Origin: Acidimicrobiia bacterium
Lineage (GTDB): Bacteria; Actinomycetota; Acidimicrobiia; Acidimicrobiales; AC-14
Direction of reading: 5' to 3'
Assembly (NCBI GenBank): GCA_023264995.1
Contig: JAHFUR010000015.1
Coordinates: forward strand, 1-64,000
DNA: 64,000 nucleotides
The notes under the pieces are model-generated. The model ran no database searches and was not told where the DNA came from. It saw only the letters and a program-made list of their open reading frames with translations. Shown in pieces: positions 1-9,357 of the stretch. Within the stretch, counting starts at the first letter, position 1. Every line of letters starts with the position of its first letter. Both the position numbers and the translations under genes were made by a program.

Positions 1-211
1 GTCCCTGCTGGCCCGGCCGGGCCGGGGCCTCGAACCGGCCGCGGCAGGGGCTGCCGTCGCCGGCGGGCACCAGGCCGGCGAAGTGCAGGCCCTTGGCCGG
101 CTGGTCCGGAGGGGCGGCGGTGGCGGGCCCGGCGGTGACGCCGACAGCCAGGGACGCGCAGAGGAGGGCGAGGGCAGCGACGACGGTGGGCGAGCGACGG
201 GACGCGAACAC
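1..211 (-). CDS. Secreted protein, N-terminal fragment (runs off the left edge)
   Basis: Reading the reverse strand from a GTG at 211 gives 70 codons without a stop up to the window edge. The N-terminus is a classical Sec signal peptide: basic VFASRRS, then a hydrophobic stretch (VVAALALLCASLAVGV), then an Ala-rich cleavage region ending about ATAA at residues 29-32. The mature part begins PPDQPAKGLHFAGLVPAG. An in-frame TGA lies 25 bases upstream of the start codon, so the start cannot be far away. The Shine-Dalgarno is weak. The body of the protein is outside the window, so no function is assigned. Confidence 0.55.
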   Translation of the reverse strand, partial: MFASRRSPTVVAALALLCASLAVGVTAGPATAAPPDQPAKGLHFAGLVPAGDGSPCRGRFEAPARPGQQG

Positions 212-282
212 CCACCCGTCTTCGGCCGGCTGTGCTCAGATCTTGACGGCCTTCCGCCGGCCGCAATCCGCCGGCGGCGAGG

Positions 283-525
283 TCAGTCGACCTCGATGAA
301 AATGCACTCCCCGGGGCACTCCTCGGCCGATTCGATGGTGCCGTCTTCCTGGCCTGCCGGCACCACGCCGAGGCCCTCGACGCCACCGGGGTCGCTGAAC
401 ACCTTGCTGCCTTCTTTGACGTAGGCCAGGCCGTCGTCGAGCAGCGTGAACACCTCGGGGGCGATCTCCTCGCAGAGACCGTCGCCGGTGCACAGATCCT
501 GGTCGATCCAGACCTTCATCGCCAT
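283..525 (-). CDS. Small ferredoxin (3Fe-4S/4Fe-4S type)
   Basis: 80-residue electron carrier. The start is the ATG at 525 because a purine-rich AGGAAGAGG lies just upstream. Cys12 and Cys18 form the CTGDGLC motif (C-x5-C), followed by the EEIAPEVF segment typical of actinobacterial ferredoxins. The C-terminal CPGEC supplies Cys70 and Cys74. Three of the four match the usual C-x5-C...C-P ligands of single-cluster 3Fe-4S ferredoxins; Cys74 could allow a fourth ligand. The protein is acidic and cytoplasmic. It is divergent from arc, and a ferredoxin gene beside arc is a common actinobacterial arrangement. Its redox partner (often a cytochrome P450 or reductase) is not visible here. Confidence 0.85.
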   Translation of the reverse strand: MAMKVWIDQDLCTGDGLCEEIAPEVFTLLDDGLAYVKEGSKVFSDPGGVEGLGVVPAGQEDGTIESAEECPGECIFIEVD

Positions 526-684
526 GGGGAGCCTCTTCCTTCTCACTCGGGTGGGTGCCCTCTGTGGGGCTGCGGGACTAATTTACCCGGAATCGGCCAG
601 GAAAACCAGTTCATCACCGGGTACCGTGGTTTCCGAGAGGCCCGGTGTACGGTGGTCTTCGATCGCGAGGGGTGACCCGAGGAG

Positions 685-2457
685 GTGAGTCCGACGTCCA
701 GTTCGGAGTACGAACGTCGGCTGTCAGCCTACGAGCAGCAGGTCGAAGGCCTGCTCGAGCAGGTCAAGTCGTTGGAGGAGGAGGTCATCGGCCTCCGTCG
801 CAAGCTGCAGGACGCCCCCAAGCGGGTGCGGACCCTGGAAGAGCGCCTCCTGGAGACCAAGGGCCAGCTGGCCCAGGCCACCTCGCAGAACGAGAAGCTC
901 TCCTACACGTTGCGGGAGGCCCGCGACCACATCGCCGAGCTGCGCCGCGAGGTCGAGAAGCTGACCCAGCCCCCCTCCGCGTACGGCACCCTCCTCTCCC
1001 GCAACGACGACGGCACGGTCGACGTGTTCTCGGCCGGGCGGAAGATGCGCGTGGCACTGCACCCAGAGCTGGAGGACATCGAGCTCACGCGCGGCCAGGA
1101 GGTCGTGCTCAACGAGTCGCTCAACGTCGTCCTGGCCCGGGCGGCCGAGCTGTCCGGTGAGGTCACCACCCTCAAGGAGCTCCTGGAGGACGGCCGGCGG
1201 GCCATCGTGGTCGGCCGGGCCGACGAGGAACGCGTGGTCGAGCTGGCCGAGTCGCTGATGGGCGAGAAGCTGCGGGCCGGCGACAGCATCCTGATGGACT
1301 CCCGCACCGGGCTGCTCCTGGAGCGCCTGCCCCGCCCCGAGGTCGAGGAGCTGATCCTGGAGGAGGTGCCCGACGTCTCCTACGAGGACGTGGGCGGCCT
1401 CGACGACCAGATCGAGCAGATCACCGACGCCGTCGAGCTGCCCTTCCTGCACCGCGACCTCTTCACCGAGCACAAGCTGCCGGCGCCCAAGGGCATCCTG
1501 CTGTACGGGCCCCCGGGCTGCGGCAAGACCCTGATCGCCAAGGCGGTGGCCAACTCCCTGGCCCAGAAGGTCAGCGAGGTCACCGGCAACAAGGCGGCCC
1601 GCAGCTACTTCCTGAACATCAAGGGCCCGGAGCTGCTGAACAAGTACGTGGGCGAGACCGAGCGCCAGATCCGCCTCGTGTTCCAGCGGGCCCGGGAGAA
1701 GGCCGAGGAAGGCGTGCCCGTGATCGTCTTCTTCGACGAGATGGACTCGCTGTTCCGTACGCGCGGCACCGGGATCTCCTCCGACATGGAGGCCACGATC
1801 GTCCCCCAACTCCTCGCCGAGATCGACGGTGTCGAGACACTGAAGAACGTCATCGTGATCGGCGCCTCGAACCGTGAGGACCTCATCGACCCGGCCATCC
1901 TGCGTCCCGGCCGCCTCGACGTGAAGATCAAGATCGAGCGGCCGAACATGACCGCGGCCACCCAGATCTTCAGCCGGTACCTCACCTCCGACCTGCCGTT
2001 GGACGAGGGCGAGGTGGCCAGCCTGGGCGGCGGCGACCGCGACAAGGCGGTCAAGGTGATGATCGAGCGCACCGTCGCCGAGATGTACAAGGACGACGAC
2101 GACAACCGCTTCCTGGAGGTCACCTACCAGAACGGCGACAAGGAGATCCTGTACTACAAGGACTTCTCTTCGGGCGCCATGATCGAGAACATCGTGCGCC
2201 GGGCCAAGAAGCTGGCCATCAAGCGGGTCATCGCCGGCGAGAGCCGGGGTATCCGCACCTCCGACCTGCTCGAGTCCATCAAGCAGGAGTACAAGGAGCA
2301 CGAGGACTTGCCCAACACCACCAACCCCGACGACTGGGCCAAGATCTCGGGCAAGAAGGGCGAGCGGATCGTCTACGTCCGCACGCTCATGTCCAAGGGC
2401 AAGGAAGCCACCGGGGGACGGGCCATCGAGCGTGTCGGCACCGGCCAGTACTTGTAG
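685..2457 (+). CDS. arc: Proteasome-associated AAA+ ATPase ARC/Mpa
   Basis: 590-residue ring ATPase that binds pupylated proteins, unfolds them and feeds them into the 20S proteasome. An N-terminal coiled coil (about residues 5-85) captures Pup. It is followed by OB-type domains (about 90-230) and an AAA+ module with Walker A GPPGCGKT and Walker [10 protein letters not shown]. The protein ends in GQYL, the C-terminal tail with a penultimate Tyr that docks into the proteasome alpha ring in Mpa. The start is GTG 685. A GAGGGG about 12 bases upstream is the likelier ribosome site, because the closer GAGGAG abuts the start codon. It heads the arc-dop-pup-prcB-prcA run. Confidence 0.96.
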   Translation: MSPTSSSEYERRLSAYEQQVEGLLEQVKSLEEEVIGLRRKLQDAPKRVRTLEERLLETKGQLAQATSQNEKLSYTLREARDHIAELRREVEKLTQPPSAYGTLLSRNDDGTVDVFSAGRKMRVALHPELEDIELTRGQEVVLNESLNVVLARAAELSGEVTTLKELLEDGRRAIVVGRADEERVVELAESLMGEKLRAGDSILMDSRTGLLLERLPRPEVEELILEEVPDVSYEDVGGLDDQIEQITDAVELPFLHRDLFTEHKLPAPKGILLYGPPGCGKTLIAKAVANSLAQKVSEVTGNKAARSYFLNIKGPELLNKYVGETERQIRLVFQRAREKAEEGVPVIVFFDEMDSLFRTRGTGISSDMEATIVPQLLAEIDGVETLKNVIVIGASNREDLIDPAILRPGRLDVKIKIERPNMTAATQIFSRYLTSDLPLDEGEVASLGGGDRDKAVKVMIERTVAEMYKDDDDNRFLEVTYQNGDKEILYYKDFSSGAMIENIVRRAKKLAIKRVIAGESRGIRTSDLLESIKQEYKEHEDLPNTTNPDDWAKISGKKGERIVYVRTLMSKGKEATGGRAIERVGTGQYL

Positions 2458-2491
2458 GGGCCGCGCCCCGGCCAGAGGGTAGGGTCCCGCG

Positions 2492-4000
2492 ATGGCGATC
2501 AGGAAGGTCTGCGGGATCGAGACCGAGTACGGGATCATCCTGCGGGGGGCCGAGTCCAACCCCATCACCGTCTCGTCGCTGCTGATCAACGCCTACGTGT
2601 CTGCTCTGCGCCAGCAGTCGGCCACGAGCGGCAAGGTGGGGTGGGACTTCGAGGACGAGTCCCCGGGCCGGGATGCCCGGGGGTTCGCCCGGGAAGGGGC
2701 AATGGCCCCGGAGATCGAGACCCATCTCGTCAATGCGGTATTGACGAACGGTGCCCGGTACTACGTCGACCACGCCCACCCGGAGTACTCCTCGCCCGAG
2801 TGCTCCGACGCCATGGAGGCCGTCCTCTGGGACAAGGCCGGCGAGCGGATCCTGGCCCGCTCGATCGAAGCTGCGGCGGAGATGCTCCCTTCGGGCCAGG
2901 AGATCGTGGTCTACAAGAACAACTCGGACCGCAAGGGCAATTCCTACGGCTGCCACGAGAACTACCTACTCGACCGGGCCGTGCCCTTCGCTCGGCTGGC
3001 CGCCCAGGTCACCCCCCACTTCGTCTCCCGCCTGATCTACACCGGCGCCGGCAAGGTCGGCAGCGAGGTCGCCGGCCTGGGCCCCGACCGGGTGCCGTTC
3101 CAGCTCACCCAGCGGGCGGAGTTCTTCGAGGAGGAAGTCGGCCTCGAGACCACGCTCAAGCGGCCCCTGGTCAACACTCGCGACGAGCCCCACTCCGACT
3201 CCCAGAAGTACCGTCGGCTGCACGTCATTGTGGGCGACGCCAACCTGGCCGAAGTGTCCACGTTCCTCAAGGTCGGCGTCACCGCCCTCGTCCTGGCCAT
3301 GATCGAGGACGACGAGCTGGCCGGGCTGGATCTCTCCCTGGCCGCTCCCGTCCAGGCCCACCGCACCGTGTCCTACGACCTCACGCTGGCCGTGCCCCTC
3401 GAACTGGCCGACGGCCGGCGCATGACCGCCCTGGAGATGCAGTGGGAGCTGCTCGACCGAGGTCGCAAATACGCCGAGAGCCGCGGGCTCGAGGCCGTCG
3501 GCGAGGAGGTCGGTCACGACCTGCTGGCCCGCTGGGAGGCCGTCCTTCACGCCCTGGAGACCGACTTCATGAGCCTGGCCGGCCAGCTCGACTGGGTGGC
3601 CAAGTACCAGATGGTCTCCGGGTACCGCGACCGGCACGGGTTGGGCTGGGGCGACCACAAGCTGGCCGCCCTCGACCTCCAGTACCACGACGTGCGGCCC
3701 GGGCGGTCCCTCTACGAGAAGTGCGGGCTGGAGCGCCTCCTGGCCGAGGACGCCGTGTCCGCGGCGGTCACCAACCCGCCTACTACCACCCGCGCCTACT
3801 TCCGGGGCCGCTGCCTGCAGAAGTGGGCCGGCTCGATCGCCGCCGCCAACTGGGACTCCCTGGTCTTCGACCTCGGCTCCGACCCGCTCCGGCGAGTCCC
3901 GATGATGGAACCGCTCAAAGGAACAGCGGCACATGTCGATAGGTTGTTACACGAGTGTGAGACCCCAGCCCAGCTTCTCGAGGCGCTGGGGTCAACGTAG
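2492..4000 (+). CDS. dop: Pup deamidase / depupylase Dop
   Basis: 502-residue carboxylate-amine ligase-fold enzyme. It converts the C-terminal Gln of Pup to Glu and can also remove Pup from substrates. It begins MAIRKVCGIETEYGI and carries the metal/ATP-site glutamates of that segment. Asp93 in YYVDHAHPEY is the catalytic aspartate position. The stretch at about residues 40-78 (including the WDFEDESPGRDARGFARE segment) corresponds to the Dop loop, which PafA lacks, and this separates it from the paralogue at 6285. Pup follows after 14 bases. The protein matches the usual Dop length. Confidence 0.95.
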   Translation: MAIRKVCGIETEYGIILRGAESNPITVSSLLINAYVSALRQQSATSGKVGWDFEDESPGRDARGFAREGAMAPEIETHLVNAVLTNGARYYVDHAHPEYSSPECSDAMEAVLWDKAGERILARSIEAAAEMLPSGQEIVVYKNNSDRKGNSYGCHENYLLDRAVPFARLAAQVTPHFVSRLIYTGAGKVGSEVAGLGPDRVPFQLTQRAEFFEEEVGLETTLKRPLVNTRDEPHSDSQKYRRLHVIVGDANLAEVSTFLKVGVTALVLAMIEDDELAGLDLSLAAPVQAHRTVSYDLTLAVPLELADGRRMTALEMQWELLDRGRKYAESRGLEAVGEEVGHDLLARWEAVLHALETDFMSLAGQLDWVAKYQMVSGYRDRHGLGWGDHKLAALDLQYHDVRPGRSLYEKCGLERLLAEDAVSAAVTNPPTTTRAYFRGRCLQKWAGSIAAANWDSLVFDLGSDPLRRVPMMEPLKGTAAHVDRLLHECETPAQLLEALGST

Positions 4001-4014
4001 GAGGAAGCCAGTCC

Positions 4015-4209
4015 ATGGCAGAACGTGAACAGAAGAGGAAGCAGTCGACGGCTCGCAGCGACGAGGTGGTCGAGGCCGTTCCCACCACGACCAAGCAGGG
4101 CGACAAATTGAAGGCCGAGCTCGACGAGCTTTTGGACGAAATCGACGAAGTGCTCGAGGACAACGCCGAGGAGTTCGTTCGCTCTTATGTCCAAAAGGGC
4201 GGTCAATAG
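4015..4209 (+). CDS. pup: Prokaryotic ubiquitin-like protein Pup (Gln-terminal)
   Basis: 64-residue protein tag. It is highly charged, largely disordered at the N-terminus, has a helical/coiled-coil-forming segment at about residues 25-55 that binds the ARC coiled coil, and ends in Gly-Gly-Gln. The terminal Gln means Dop must deamidate it to Glu before PafA can ligate it to lysine side chains. A good Shine-Dalgarno (AGGAGGAAG) precedes ATG 4015. It lies between dop and prcB, as in most actinobacteria. Identification rests on the diagnostic C-terminus and on context. Confidence 0.97.
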   Translation: MAEREQKRKQSTARSDEVVEAVPTTTKQGDKLKAELDELLDEIDEVLEDNAEEFVRSYVQKGGQ

Positions 4210-4361
4210 ACCTTCGGCACACATGCAAAATGGTCTTGGGTAGAGAGCGCCCGTTCGCGCATCAAGCGGGTGGCGGATGACGTGCGCGGCGCAGATCGAG
4301 CAGGCTCGCCGCCGGGCCACCGCCCAGGTAGCCGGCGAGCGTCCACTAGCCTCGCTCGGCG

Positions 4362-5156
4362 ATGAGCCTCCCGATGTTCGCACCCGGCCAGGATCCCGGG
4401 CCCAGCTTCTCCGAGCTGTTGCGCCGGACGAACGGCGACCAGCCCCTGCTCCGGAACACGGGGGCGGTGGAGATCACCCACGGCACCACGATCGTGGCCC
4501 TGCGCTACGCCGAGGGCGTGGTCATGGCGGGCGACCGTCGGGCCACCGAGGGCTACAGCATCGCTTCCCGGGCCATTGACAAGGTGTTCCCGGCCGACGG
4601 CCACTCGGGCGTCGCCATTGCCGGTGCCGCCGGGCCAGCGGTCGAGATGGTCCGCCTCTTCCAGACCGAGCTCGAGCACTACGAGAAGGTCGAGGGCATG
4701 GCCCTCAGCCTGGAAGGCAAGGCCAACCAGCTCGGCGGGATGATCCGTCGCAACCTGCCCATGGCCATGGAGGGCCTGGCCGTGGTGCCGATCTACGCCG
4801 GCTACGACCTGCGCCGGCGCATCGGCCGCATCTTCAAGTACGACCTCACCGGCGGGCGCTACGAGGAGGGCGACTTCCACGCCACCGGCTCCGGCGGCCG
4901 GGACGCCCGGACCACCATCAAGCTCGGCTACCGCGACGGCCTCGACCGGGCCGCCGCCATCCAGCTGGCGGTCGAGGGCCTCTACCAGGCGGCCGACGAG
5001 GACTCGGCCACCGGCGGCCCCGACGTGGTCCGGGGCATCTACCCGACCGTGGCCACCATCACCGTCGCCGGCTTCGAGCGGGTGGAGGACACCGAGGTGG
5101 CCCAGCGTTTTGGCGAGCTCCTCCAGCGAAAGACCGCCGAAGGGCACCCTCGATGA
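4362..5156 (+). CDS. prcB: 20S proteasome beta subunit
   Basis: 264-residue catalytic subunit of the 20S core. It is made with a propeptide of about 41 residues. Autocleavage is expected between Gly41 and Thr42 in the THG/TTIVAL junction, freeing the N-terminal nucleophile threonine. Downstream motifs ([33 protein letters not shown]) are standard for the family. A 152-base gap separates it from pup, larger than the other gaps in this run; I see no clear promoter there. prcA follows 16 bases after the stop, consistent with coupled expression in equal amounts. Confidence 0.96.
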   Translation: MSLPMFAPGQDPGPSFSELLRRTNGDQPLLRNTGAVEITHGTTIVALRYAEGVVMAGDRRATEGYSIASRAIDKVFPADGHSGVAIAGAAGPAVEMVRLFQTELEHYEKVEGMALSLEGKANQLGGMIRRNLPMAMEGLAVVPIYAGYDLRRRIGRIFKYDLTGGRYEEGDFHATGSGGRDARTTIKLGYRDGLDRAAAIQLAVEGLYQAADEDSATGGPDVVRGIYPTVATITVAGFERVEDTEVAQRFGELLQRKTAEGHPR

Positions 5157-5172
5157 GCAAAGGCGCAACCCG

Positions 5173-5859
5173 ATGAGCATGCCGTTCTACGTCGCGCCCG
5201 AGCAGGTCATGAAGGACCGGGCCGACTACGCCCGGAAGGGCATCGCCCGGGGTCGCAGCCTGGTGGCGCTCAGCTACGACGAGGGCATCCTGATCTGCGC
5301 TGAGAACCCGTCGCGCACCCTCCACAAGGTGGCCGAGATCTACGACCGGATCGGCTTCGCCGGCGTGGGTAAGTTCAGCGAGTTCGACTCGCTGCGAACT
5401 CAGGGCATCCGCCTGGCCGACCTCAAGGGGTACACGTACTCCCGGGAGGACGTCGACGCCCGCTCCCTGGCCAACGCCTACGCCCAGCTCCTGGGCAACG
5501 TGTTCACTCACGAGATGAAGCCCATGGAGGTCGAGATCCTCGTGGCCGAGGTCGGGGTCGACAAGGACGCCGACCAGCTCTTCCGTATCTCCTACGAGGG
5601 CACGATCGTCGACGAGGACGGCTCCACTGTGCTGGGGGGCGACGCCGACACGGTCAACGAGCGCCTCAAGGCCAACCTCACCGGTACCCTCGACATGGGG
5701 GCCGCCCTCCGGGCCGCGGTGAGCGCACTAGCCGGCCCTGAGCGGGTGCTCGAGGCGAGCAACCTCGAAGTGGCCGTGCTGTGCCGCACCAGCGCCCGCC
5801 GGGCCTTCCGCCGGGTGCCGGTGGCCGAGCTCACGACGCTGCTGGTCGCTCCCGCGTAA
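5173..5859 (+). CDS. prcA: 20S proteasome alpha subunit
   Basis: 228-residue non-catalytic subunit of the outer proteasome rings, which gate the channel and dock ARC. I chose ATG 5173 ([20 protein letters not shown]) because the [10 protein letters not shown]-terminus is characteristic of actinobacterial PrcA and AAAGG lies upstream. The frame is open further 5' but only inside prcB. Conserved segments include [19 protein letters not shown] and [20 protein letters not shown]. It is the last gene of the co-directional arc-prcA run. The next gene is on the opposite strand. Confidence 0.95.
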   Translation: MSMPFYVAPEQVMKDRADYARKGIARGRSLVALSYDEGILICAENPSRTLHKVAEIYDRIGFAGVGKFSEFDSLRTQGIRLADLKGYTYSREDVDARSLANAYAQLLGNVFTHEMKPMEVEILVAEVGVDKDADQLFRISYEGTIVDEDGSTVLGGDADTVNERLKANLTGTLDMGAALRAAVSALAGPERVLEASNLEVAVLCRTSARRAFRRVPVAELTTLLVAPA

Positions 5860-5938
5860 GCCCTCAGAGGCCCGTGACCGTCGGCGGGGATGGCCCAGAC
5901 ATCCTCGACGGTGAGCGGGGTGCCGATCGGGAGGGCCA

Positions 5939-6259
5939 TCAGAAGGTCCGCGACAAGATCACGGCGGCCAAGCCGAGAATGGCGCCGACGACCAGCCACA
6001 GGGCCTTCGGCGCCCAGAGGTCGCCGGCCTCCTCGGGCTCGTCGAACGCCGATTCCACCTCGTCGACCATGAGGATCTCCTGGGCTTCGGCCAGGTCGTC
6101 GCTGTCGACGAAGACATGCACGTCACCGACCGGGTACAAGCCGTCGACATTGCCCCGCAGGTCGGTGACGATGCCTTCGGAACCGAGCCGGGCGGCGATG
6201 ACGCGGGCATGGAACGAGGTGCCCACCGTGGCCAAACGCACCATGCGCGTCTGTTGCAT
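5939..6259 (-). CDS. DUF2007 protein with a C-terminal membrane helix
   Basis: Small protein of unknown role. The start is set at ATG 6259 ([13 protein letters not shown]), giving about 106 residues. The frame continues upstream but would run into pafA. Residues 5-60 fit the DUF2007 'putative signal transducing protein' fold ([15 protein letters not shown]..., [25 protein letters not shown]). The C-terminus is one hydrophobic helix ([16 protein letters not shown]), so it is probably membrane-anchored by its tail. It separates prcA from pafA in the opposite orientation, and its start codon lies only 25 bases from that of pafA. Confidence 0.75.
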   Translation of the reverse strand: MQQTRMVRLATVGTSFHARVIAARLGSEGIVTDLRGNVDGLYPVGDVHVFVDSDDLAEAQEILMVDEVESAFDEPEEAGDLWAPKALWLVVGAILGLAAVILSRTF

Positions 6260-6284
6260 CGCCTCCAACGGTAGCTTGGCCCTT

Positions 6285-7643
6285 ATGGAGCGGCGCATCT
6301 TCGGGCTCGAGAACGAGTACGGCGTCACCTGCACTCTCCGCGGCCAGCGCCGGCTCAGCCCCGACGAGGTTGCCCGCTACCTGTTCCGGCGGGTCGTGTC
6401 GTGGGGCCGGAGCAGCAACGTGTTCCTCGAGAACGGGGCGCGGCTCTACCTCGATGTCGGCAGCCACCCGGAGTACGCCACCCCCGAGTGCGACTCGATC
6501 GAGGACCTCGTGGCCCACGACAAGGCCGGGGAGCGCATCCTCGAAAGCCTCCTGGCCAGCGCCGAGCAGCGGCTGCGGGAGGAAGGCATCCGGGGGATCG
6601 TCTACCTCTTCAAGAACAACACGGACTCGGCCGGCAACTCCTACGGCTGCCACGAGAACTACCTGACCAGCCGGCGCGACGACTTCGGCCATTACGCCGA
6701 GGTCCTCATCCCCTTCTTTGTGAGCCGGCAGATCTTCGCCGGCGCCGGCAAGGTGTTGAACACGGCCCGGGGGGCCACGTACTGCCTGAGCCAACGGGCC
6801 GAGCACATCTGGGAGGGCGTGTCCTCGGCCACGACCCGGAGCCGGCCCATCATCAACACCCGCGACGAGCCCCATGCCGATGCCGAGCGGTTCCGGCGCC
6901 TGCACGTGATCGTCGGCGACTCCAACATGAGCGAGTACGCCACGTTCATCAAGATGGGGACGACGAGCATCCTGCTGCGCATGCTCGAAGACCCGGGCGT
7001 CGTCCTGCGGGACATGACGCTCGACAACCCCATCCGGGCCATCCGGGAGATCAGCCACGACATCACCTGCACCCGCAAGGTGCGGTTGGAGAACGGGCGG
7101 GAGCTCTCGGCCCTCGAGATCCAGGGCGAGTACCTCAGCCGGGCCCTGCGCTACGCCGAGACCCGGGGCCTGAGCCCCATCGAGGAGCAGGCCCTCAAGA
7201 TGTGGGAGCACTGCCTCACCAAGATCCAGGTCGACCCCCTGAGCCTCGACCGGGAGTGCGACTGGGTCATCAAGTACAAGATGATCGAGGCCTATCGCGA
7301 GCGCCACGGGCTCAGCCTCACCAGCCCCAAGGTCGCCCTCCTCGACCTGCAGTACCACGACGTCAACCGCAAGCGCGGCCTGTACTACCTCCTCCAGGAC
7401 CGCGGCATGGTCGAGCGGATCGTCACCGACGAGGCCATCGACACCGCGGTGACCACCCCGCCCCAGACCACCCGGGCCCGGCTGCGGGGCGAGTTCATCC
7501 GCAAGGCCAAGGAGCGCAAGCGGGATTACACCGTCGACTGGGTCCACCTGAAGCTCAACGACCAGGCCCAGCGCACGGTCCTGTGCAAGGACCCCTTCAA
7601 GTCTCGCGACGAGCGCGTGGAGAAGCTCATCGCTTCTTTGTGA
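6285..7643 (+). CDS. pafA: Pup-protein ligase PafA
   Basis: 452-residue ligase that phosphorylates the C-terminal Glu of Pup with ATP and joins it to target lysines. The start is ATG 6285 ([14 protein letters not shown]). The preceding open frame belongs to no recognisable domain. Glu9 and Glu11 lie in the Mg/ATP motif, and Asp57 in [14 protein letters not shown] matches the catalytic Asp57 known from PafA. There is no Dop-loop insertion, which distinguishes it from the Dop at 2492. The stop codon lies inside a long perfect inverted repeat (7636-7678). Its promoter must overlap the divergent DUF2007 gene. Confidence 0.96.
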   Translation: MERRIFGLENEYGVTCTLRGQRRLSPDEVARYLFRRVVSWGRSSNVFLENGARLYLDVGSHPEYATPECDSIEDLVAHDKAGERILESLLASAEQRLREEGIRGIVYLFKNNTDSAGNSYGCHENYLTSRRDDFGHYAEVLIPFFVSRQIFAGAGKVLNTARGATYCLSQRAEHIWEGVSSATTRSRPIINTRDEPHADAERFRRLHVIVGDSNMSEYATFIKMGTTSILLRMLEDPGVVLRDMTLDNPIRAIREISHDITCTRKVRLENGRELSALEIQGEYLSRALRYAETRGLSPIEEQALKMWEHCLTKIQVDPLSLDRECDWVIKYKMIEAYRERHGLSLTSPKVALLDLQYHDVNRKRGLYYLLQDRGMVERIVTDEAIDTAVTTPPQTTRARLRGEFIRKAKERKRDYTVDWVHLKLNDQAQRTVLCKDPFKSRDERVEKLIASL

Positions 7644-7678
7644 CCTCAGCTACCGCGACGGTGGCCCAGGTCACAAAG
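7636..7678 (+). terminator. Long hairpin spanning the pafA stop codon
   Basis: CTTTGTGACCT (7636-7646) is the exact reverse complement of AGGTCACAAAG (7668-7678). Between them GCTACCG and CGGTGGC pair over seven positions with one wobble, around a 3-base loop. The pafA stop TGA (7641-7643) is in the 5' arm. No U-tract follows, so simple intrinsic termination is not certain. Alternatives are an mRNA 3' processing or stability element, or a binding site for a dimeric regulator of the following gene. Confidence 0.5.
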
Positions 7679-7686
7679 ATGGGGCC

Positions 7687-8619
7687 ATGCCGAGCTTCGC
7701 CACCGCCGCCGTGACCGCCATCACCTCCGAGCGCGAGGGGCTGCAGCGGGTCGACCTCGACAACGGCCGGCGGGCCTACGTGCTGACCCAGCTCATCGGG
7801 CCGGTGGCCGCCGGCGACCGGGTCGTCGTCAACACCACCGCGGTCGACCTCGACCTGGGGACGGGTGGCTGGGACGTGGTGCACTGGAACCTGTCCCGTG
7901 AGGCCTGGTCGGCACCAGGCGGGGGCCACGTCATGAAGCTGCGGTACACCAGCCTCCAGGTCGACACCGGCGTATCGGTCGATGCCGGCGGCGACCTCGG
8001 TGGACGGCCGGTCGTGGCGTGCGACGTGCACAGCCAGCTCGCGCCCGTGGCGCTGGCCTTTGCGGATGCCGCGCCCGGCCGGCGTCTGTCGTATGTGATG
8101 ACCGATTCGGCGGCGCTGCCCATGGCCCTGTCCGAGCTGGTCGCCGACCTGGTGGACCGGGGCGTGCTGGCAGAGACCATCACCTGCGGGCAGGCGTTCG
8201 GCGGGCGGAGGGAGGCGGTGAACCTGCACTCGGCGCTGGTCCTGGCCGAGGGCGACGCCATCGTCGTCGCCCCTGGCCCCGGGGTCGTCGGCACCGGGAC
8301 GAGGCTGGGGTTCAGCGGGATCGAGGTGGCGGCGGTGATCGATGCCGTCGCCGCCCTCGGCGGGCGGCCGATCGTGGCCGTGCGCTGGTCGGGCGCCGAC
8401 GCCCGCCCCCGCCACCAGGGCCAGAGCCATCACACCACCACGGCGCTCGAACTGGCGTCGCACGCCGCCCTCACGCCGGCGCCGGCCGAGGCATGGCCCG
8501 GGCCCGACGCCGGCGGCGTCACCGTGATGGGCCGCACCCAGGCCATGGACCCAGAGTTCTTCCGGTACGCCGCCGCGGCCGGGCTGGCCGCGGCTCAGCT
8601 GGTCGTGGGCGCCAGGTGA
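7687..8619 (+). CDS. DUF3866 family protein
   Basis: 310-residue conserved actinobacterial protein of unknown biochemical function. It is often found beside pafA, which is why the neighbourhood supports the call. It has an N-terminal beta-rich part (residues 1-85: RRAYVLTQLIGPVAAGDRVVVNTTAVDLDLGTGG). A larger Rossmann-like half follows, with glycine-rich turns (CGQAFGGRREAVN, VVAPGPGVVGTGTRLGFSG). No signal peptide or membrane helix is seen. It begins 8 bases after the hairpin at the pafA end. A role linked to pupylation is inference from gene order only. Confidence 0.8.
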   Translation: MPSFATAAVTAITSEREGLQRVDLDNGRRAYVLTQLIGPVAAGDRVVVNTTAVDLDLGTGGWDVVHWNLSREAWSAPGGGHVMKLRYTSLQVDTGVSVDAGGDLGGRPVVACDVHSQLAPVALAFADAAPGRRLSYVMTDSAALPMALSELVADLVDRGVLAETITCGQAFGGRREAVNLHSALVLAEGDAIVVAPGPGVVGTGTRLGFSGIEVAAVIDAVAALGGRPIVAVRWSGADARPRHQGQSHHTTTALELASHAALTPAPAEAWPGPDAGGVTVMGRTQAMDPEFFRYAAAAGLAAAQLVVGAR

Positions 8620-8654
8620 GGGAGGGCCCCGGCTCGGGGGCGCCGGCGAGCGGG

Positions 8655-9275
8655 TCAGTCGCCGTGACGAGGGCGGACGCAGTAGGAGCACACCGCGTCG
8701 CCGGCCATGGCGTGGGACACCCGGCTCACCTCGACCTCCGGCCCCAAGGCCCGCCGTAGCAACGACAGCTCCAGCTCGCAGACGGCCGGGTGGTGCTCGG
8801 CCACGCGGTGGATGGCGCAGTTGTTCTCGGTGAGGACGTAGCTCCCGTCGTCCTCGGGGGCCCACTCGGCCTGGTACCCGGCCTGGTCGCGCAACCGGGC
8901 CACTTCGGCCACCTGGTCGCCGAGACTGTCGCAGGTGGCCACCACGGCCTGGTACTGGGCGACCTGGGTGTCGTTGCGCCGGGCCAGGGCACCGGCGGCC
9001 TCGTCCGGTGACAGTTCGTCGAGCAGGTCGAGGAGGAGGCTGTCGTAGCGGCGGGGGAACAGCTCCCGGCCCGAGGTACTGAGGCGCCAACCCGCCGGCG
9101 GGCGCCCCGCGCCGGCGTGGGGGCACTCCGACTGCTCGACCAGGCCCTCGGCGGCGAGGGCGGCCAGGTGCCGGCGGACGCCCATCCCGGAGATGGCCAT
9201 GTCACGCGCCAGCTCCGTCACAGTCACGCCCGGCCGCCTTCGGAGCAGGAGGAGGAGCCGGTGCCGGGAGCTCAC
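8655..9275 (-). CDS. SufR-like Fe-S transcriptional regulator
   Basis: 206-residue regulator with an N-terminal winged helix (HRLLLLLRRRPGVTVTELARDMAISGMGVRRHLAALAAEGLV) and a C-terminal sensor domain. Cys153 and Cys166 are spaced C-x12-C (NNC...AVC), and Cys196/Cys199 form CSYC near the end. C-x12-C plus a distal Cys is the cluster-binding pattern of SufR-type repressors, which sense Fe-S status with a [4Fe-4S] cluster. The start GTG 9275 gives the usual family length. It is divergent from pafB, not beside a suf operon, so the target genes are unknown. A generic ArsR/DeoR-like repressor is the alternative. Confidence 0.75.
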   Translation of the reverse strand: MSSRHRLLLLLRRRPGVTVTELARDMAISGMGVRRHLAALAAEGLVEQSECPHAGAGRPPAGWRLSTSGRELFPRRYDSLLLDLLDELSPDEAAGALARRNDTQVAQYQAVVATCDSLGDQVAEVARLRDQAGYQAEWAPEDDGSYVLTENNCAIHRVAEHHPAVCELELSLLRRALGPEVEVSRVSHAMAGDAVCSYCVRPRHGD

Positions 9276-9357
9276 CAACCCGAAGGTTACCGGAGGATGA
9301 AGATTGCCGGCGCACGACCGTCCTCCGGTGGCCGGGCCGGCCCCTAGCATCGGGCGG

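Noticed and set aside
724-2589. A 600-codon open frame antisense to arc, and similar long antisense frames opposite pafA, the PAS-PP2C gene and others
   Set aside because: They mirror strongly coding frames in very GC-rich DNA, are low-complexity in translation and carry no recognisable domain.
7639-7675. TGTGA...TCACA as a CRP/FNR-type operator
   Set aside because: The half-sites are about 27 bases apart rather than six; a hairpin explains them better.
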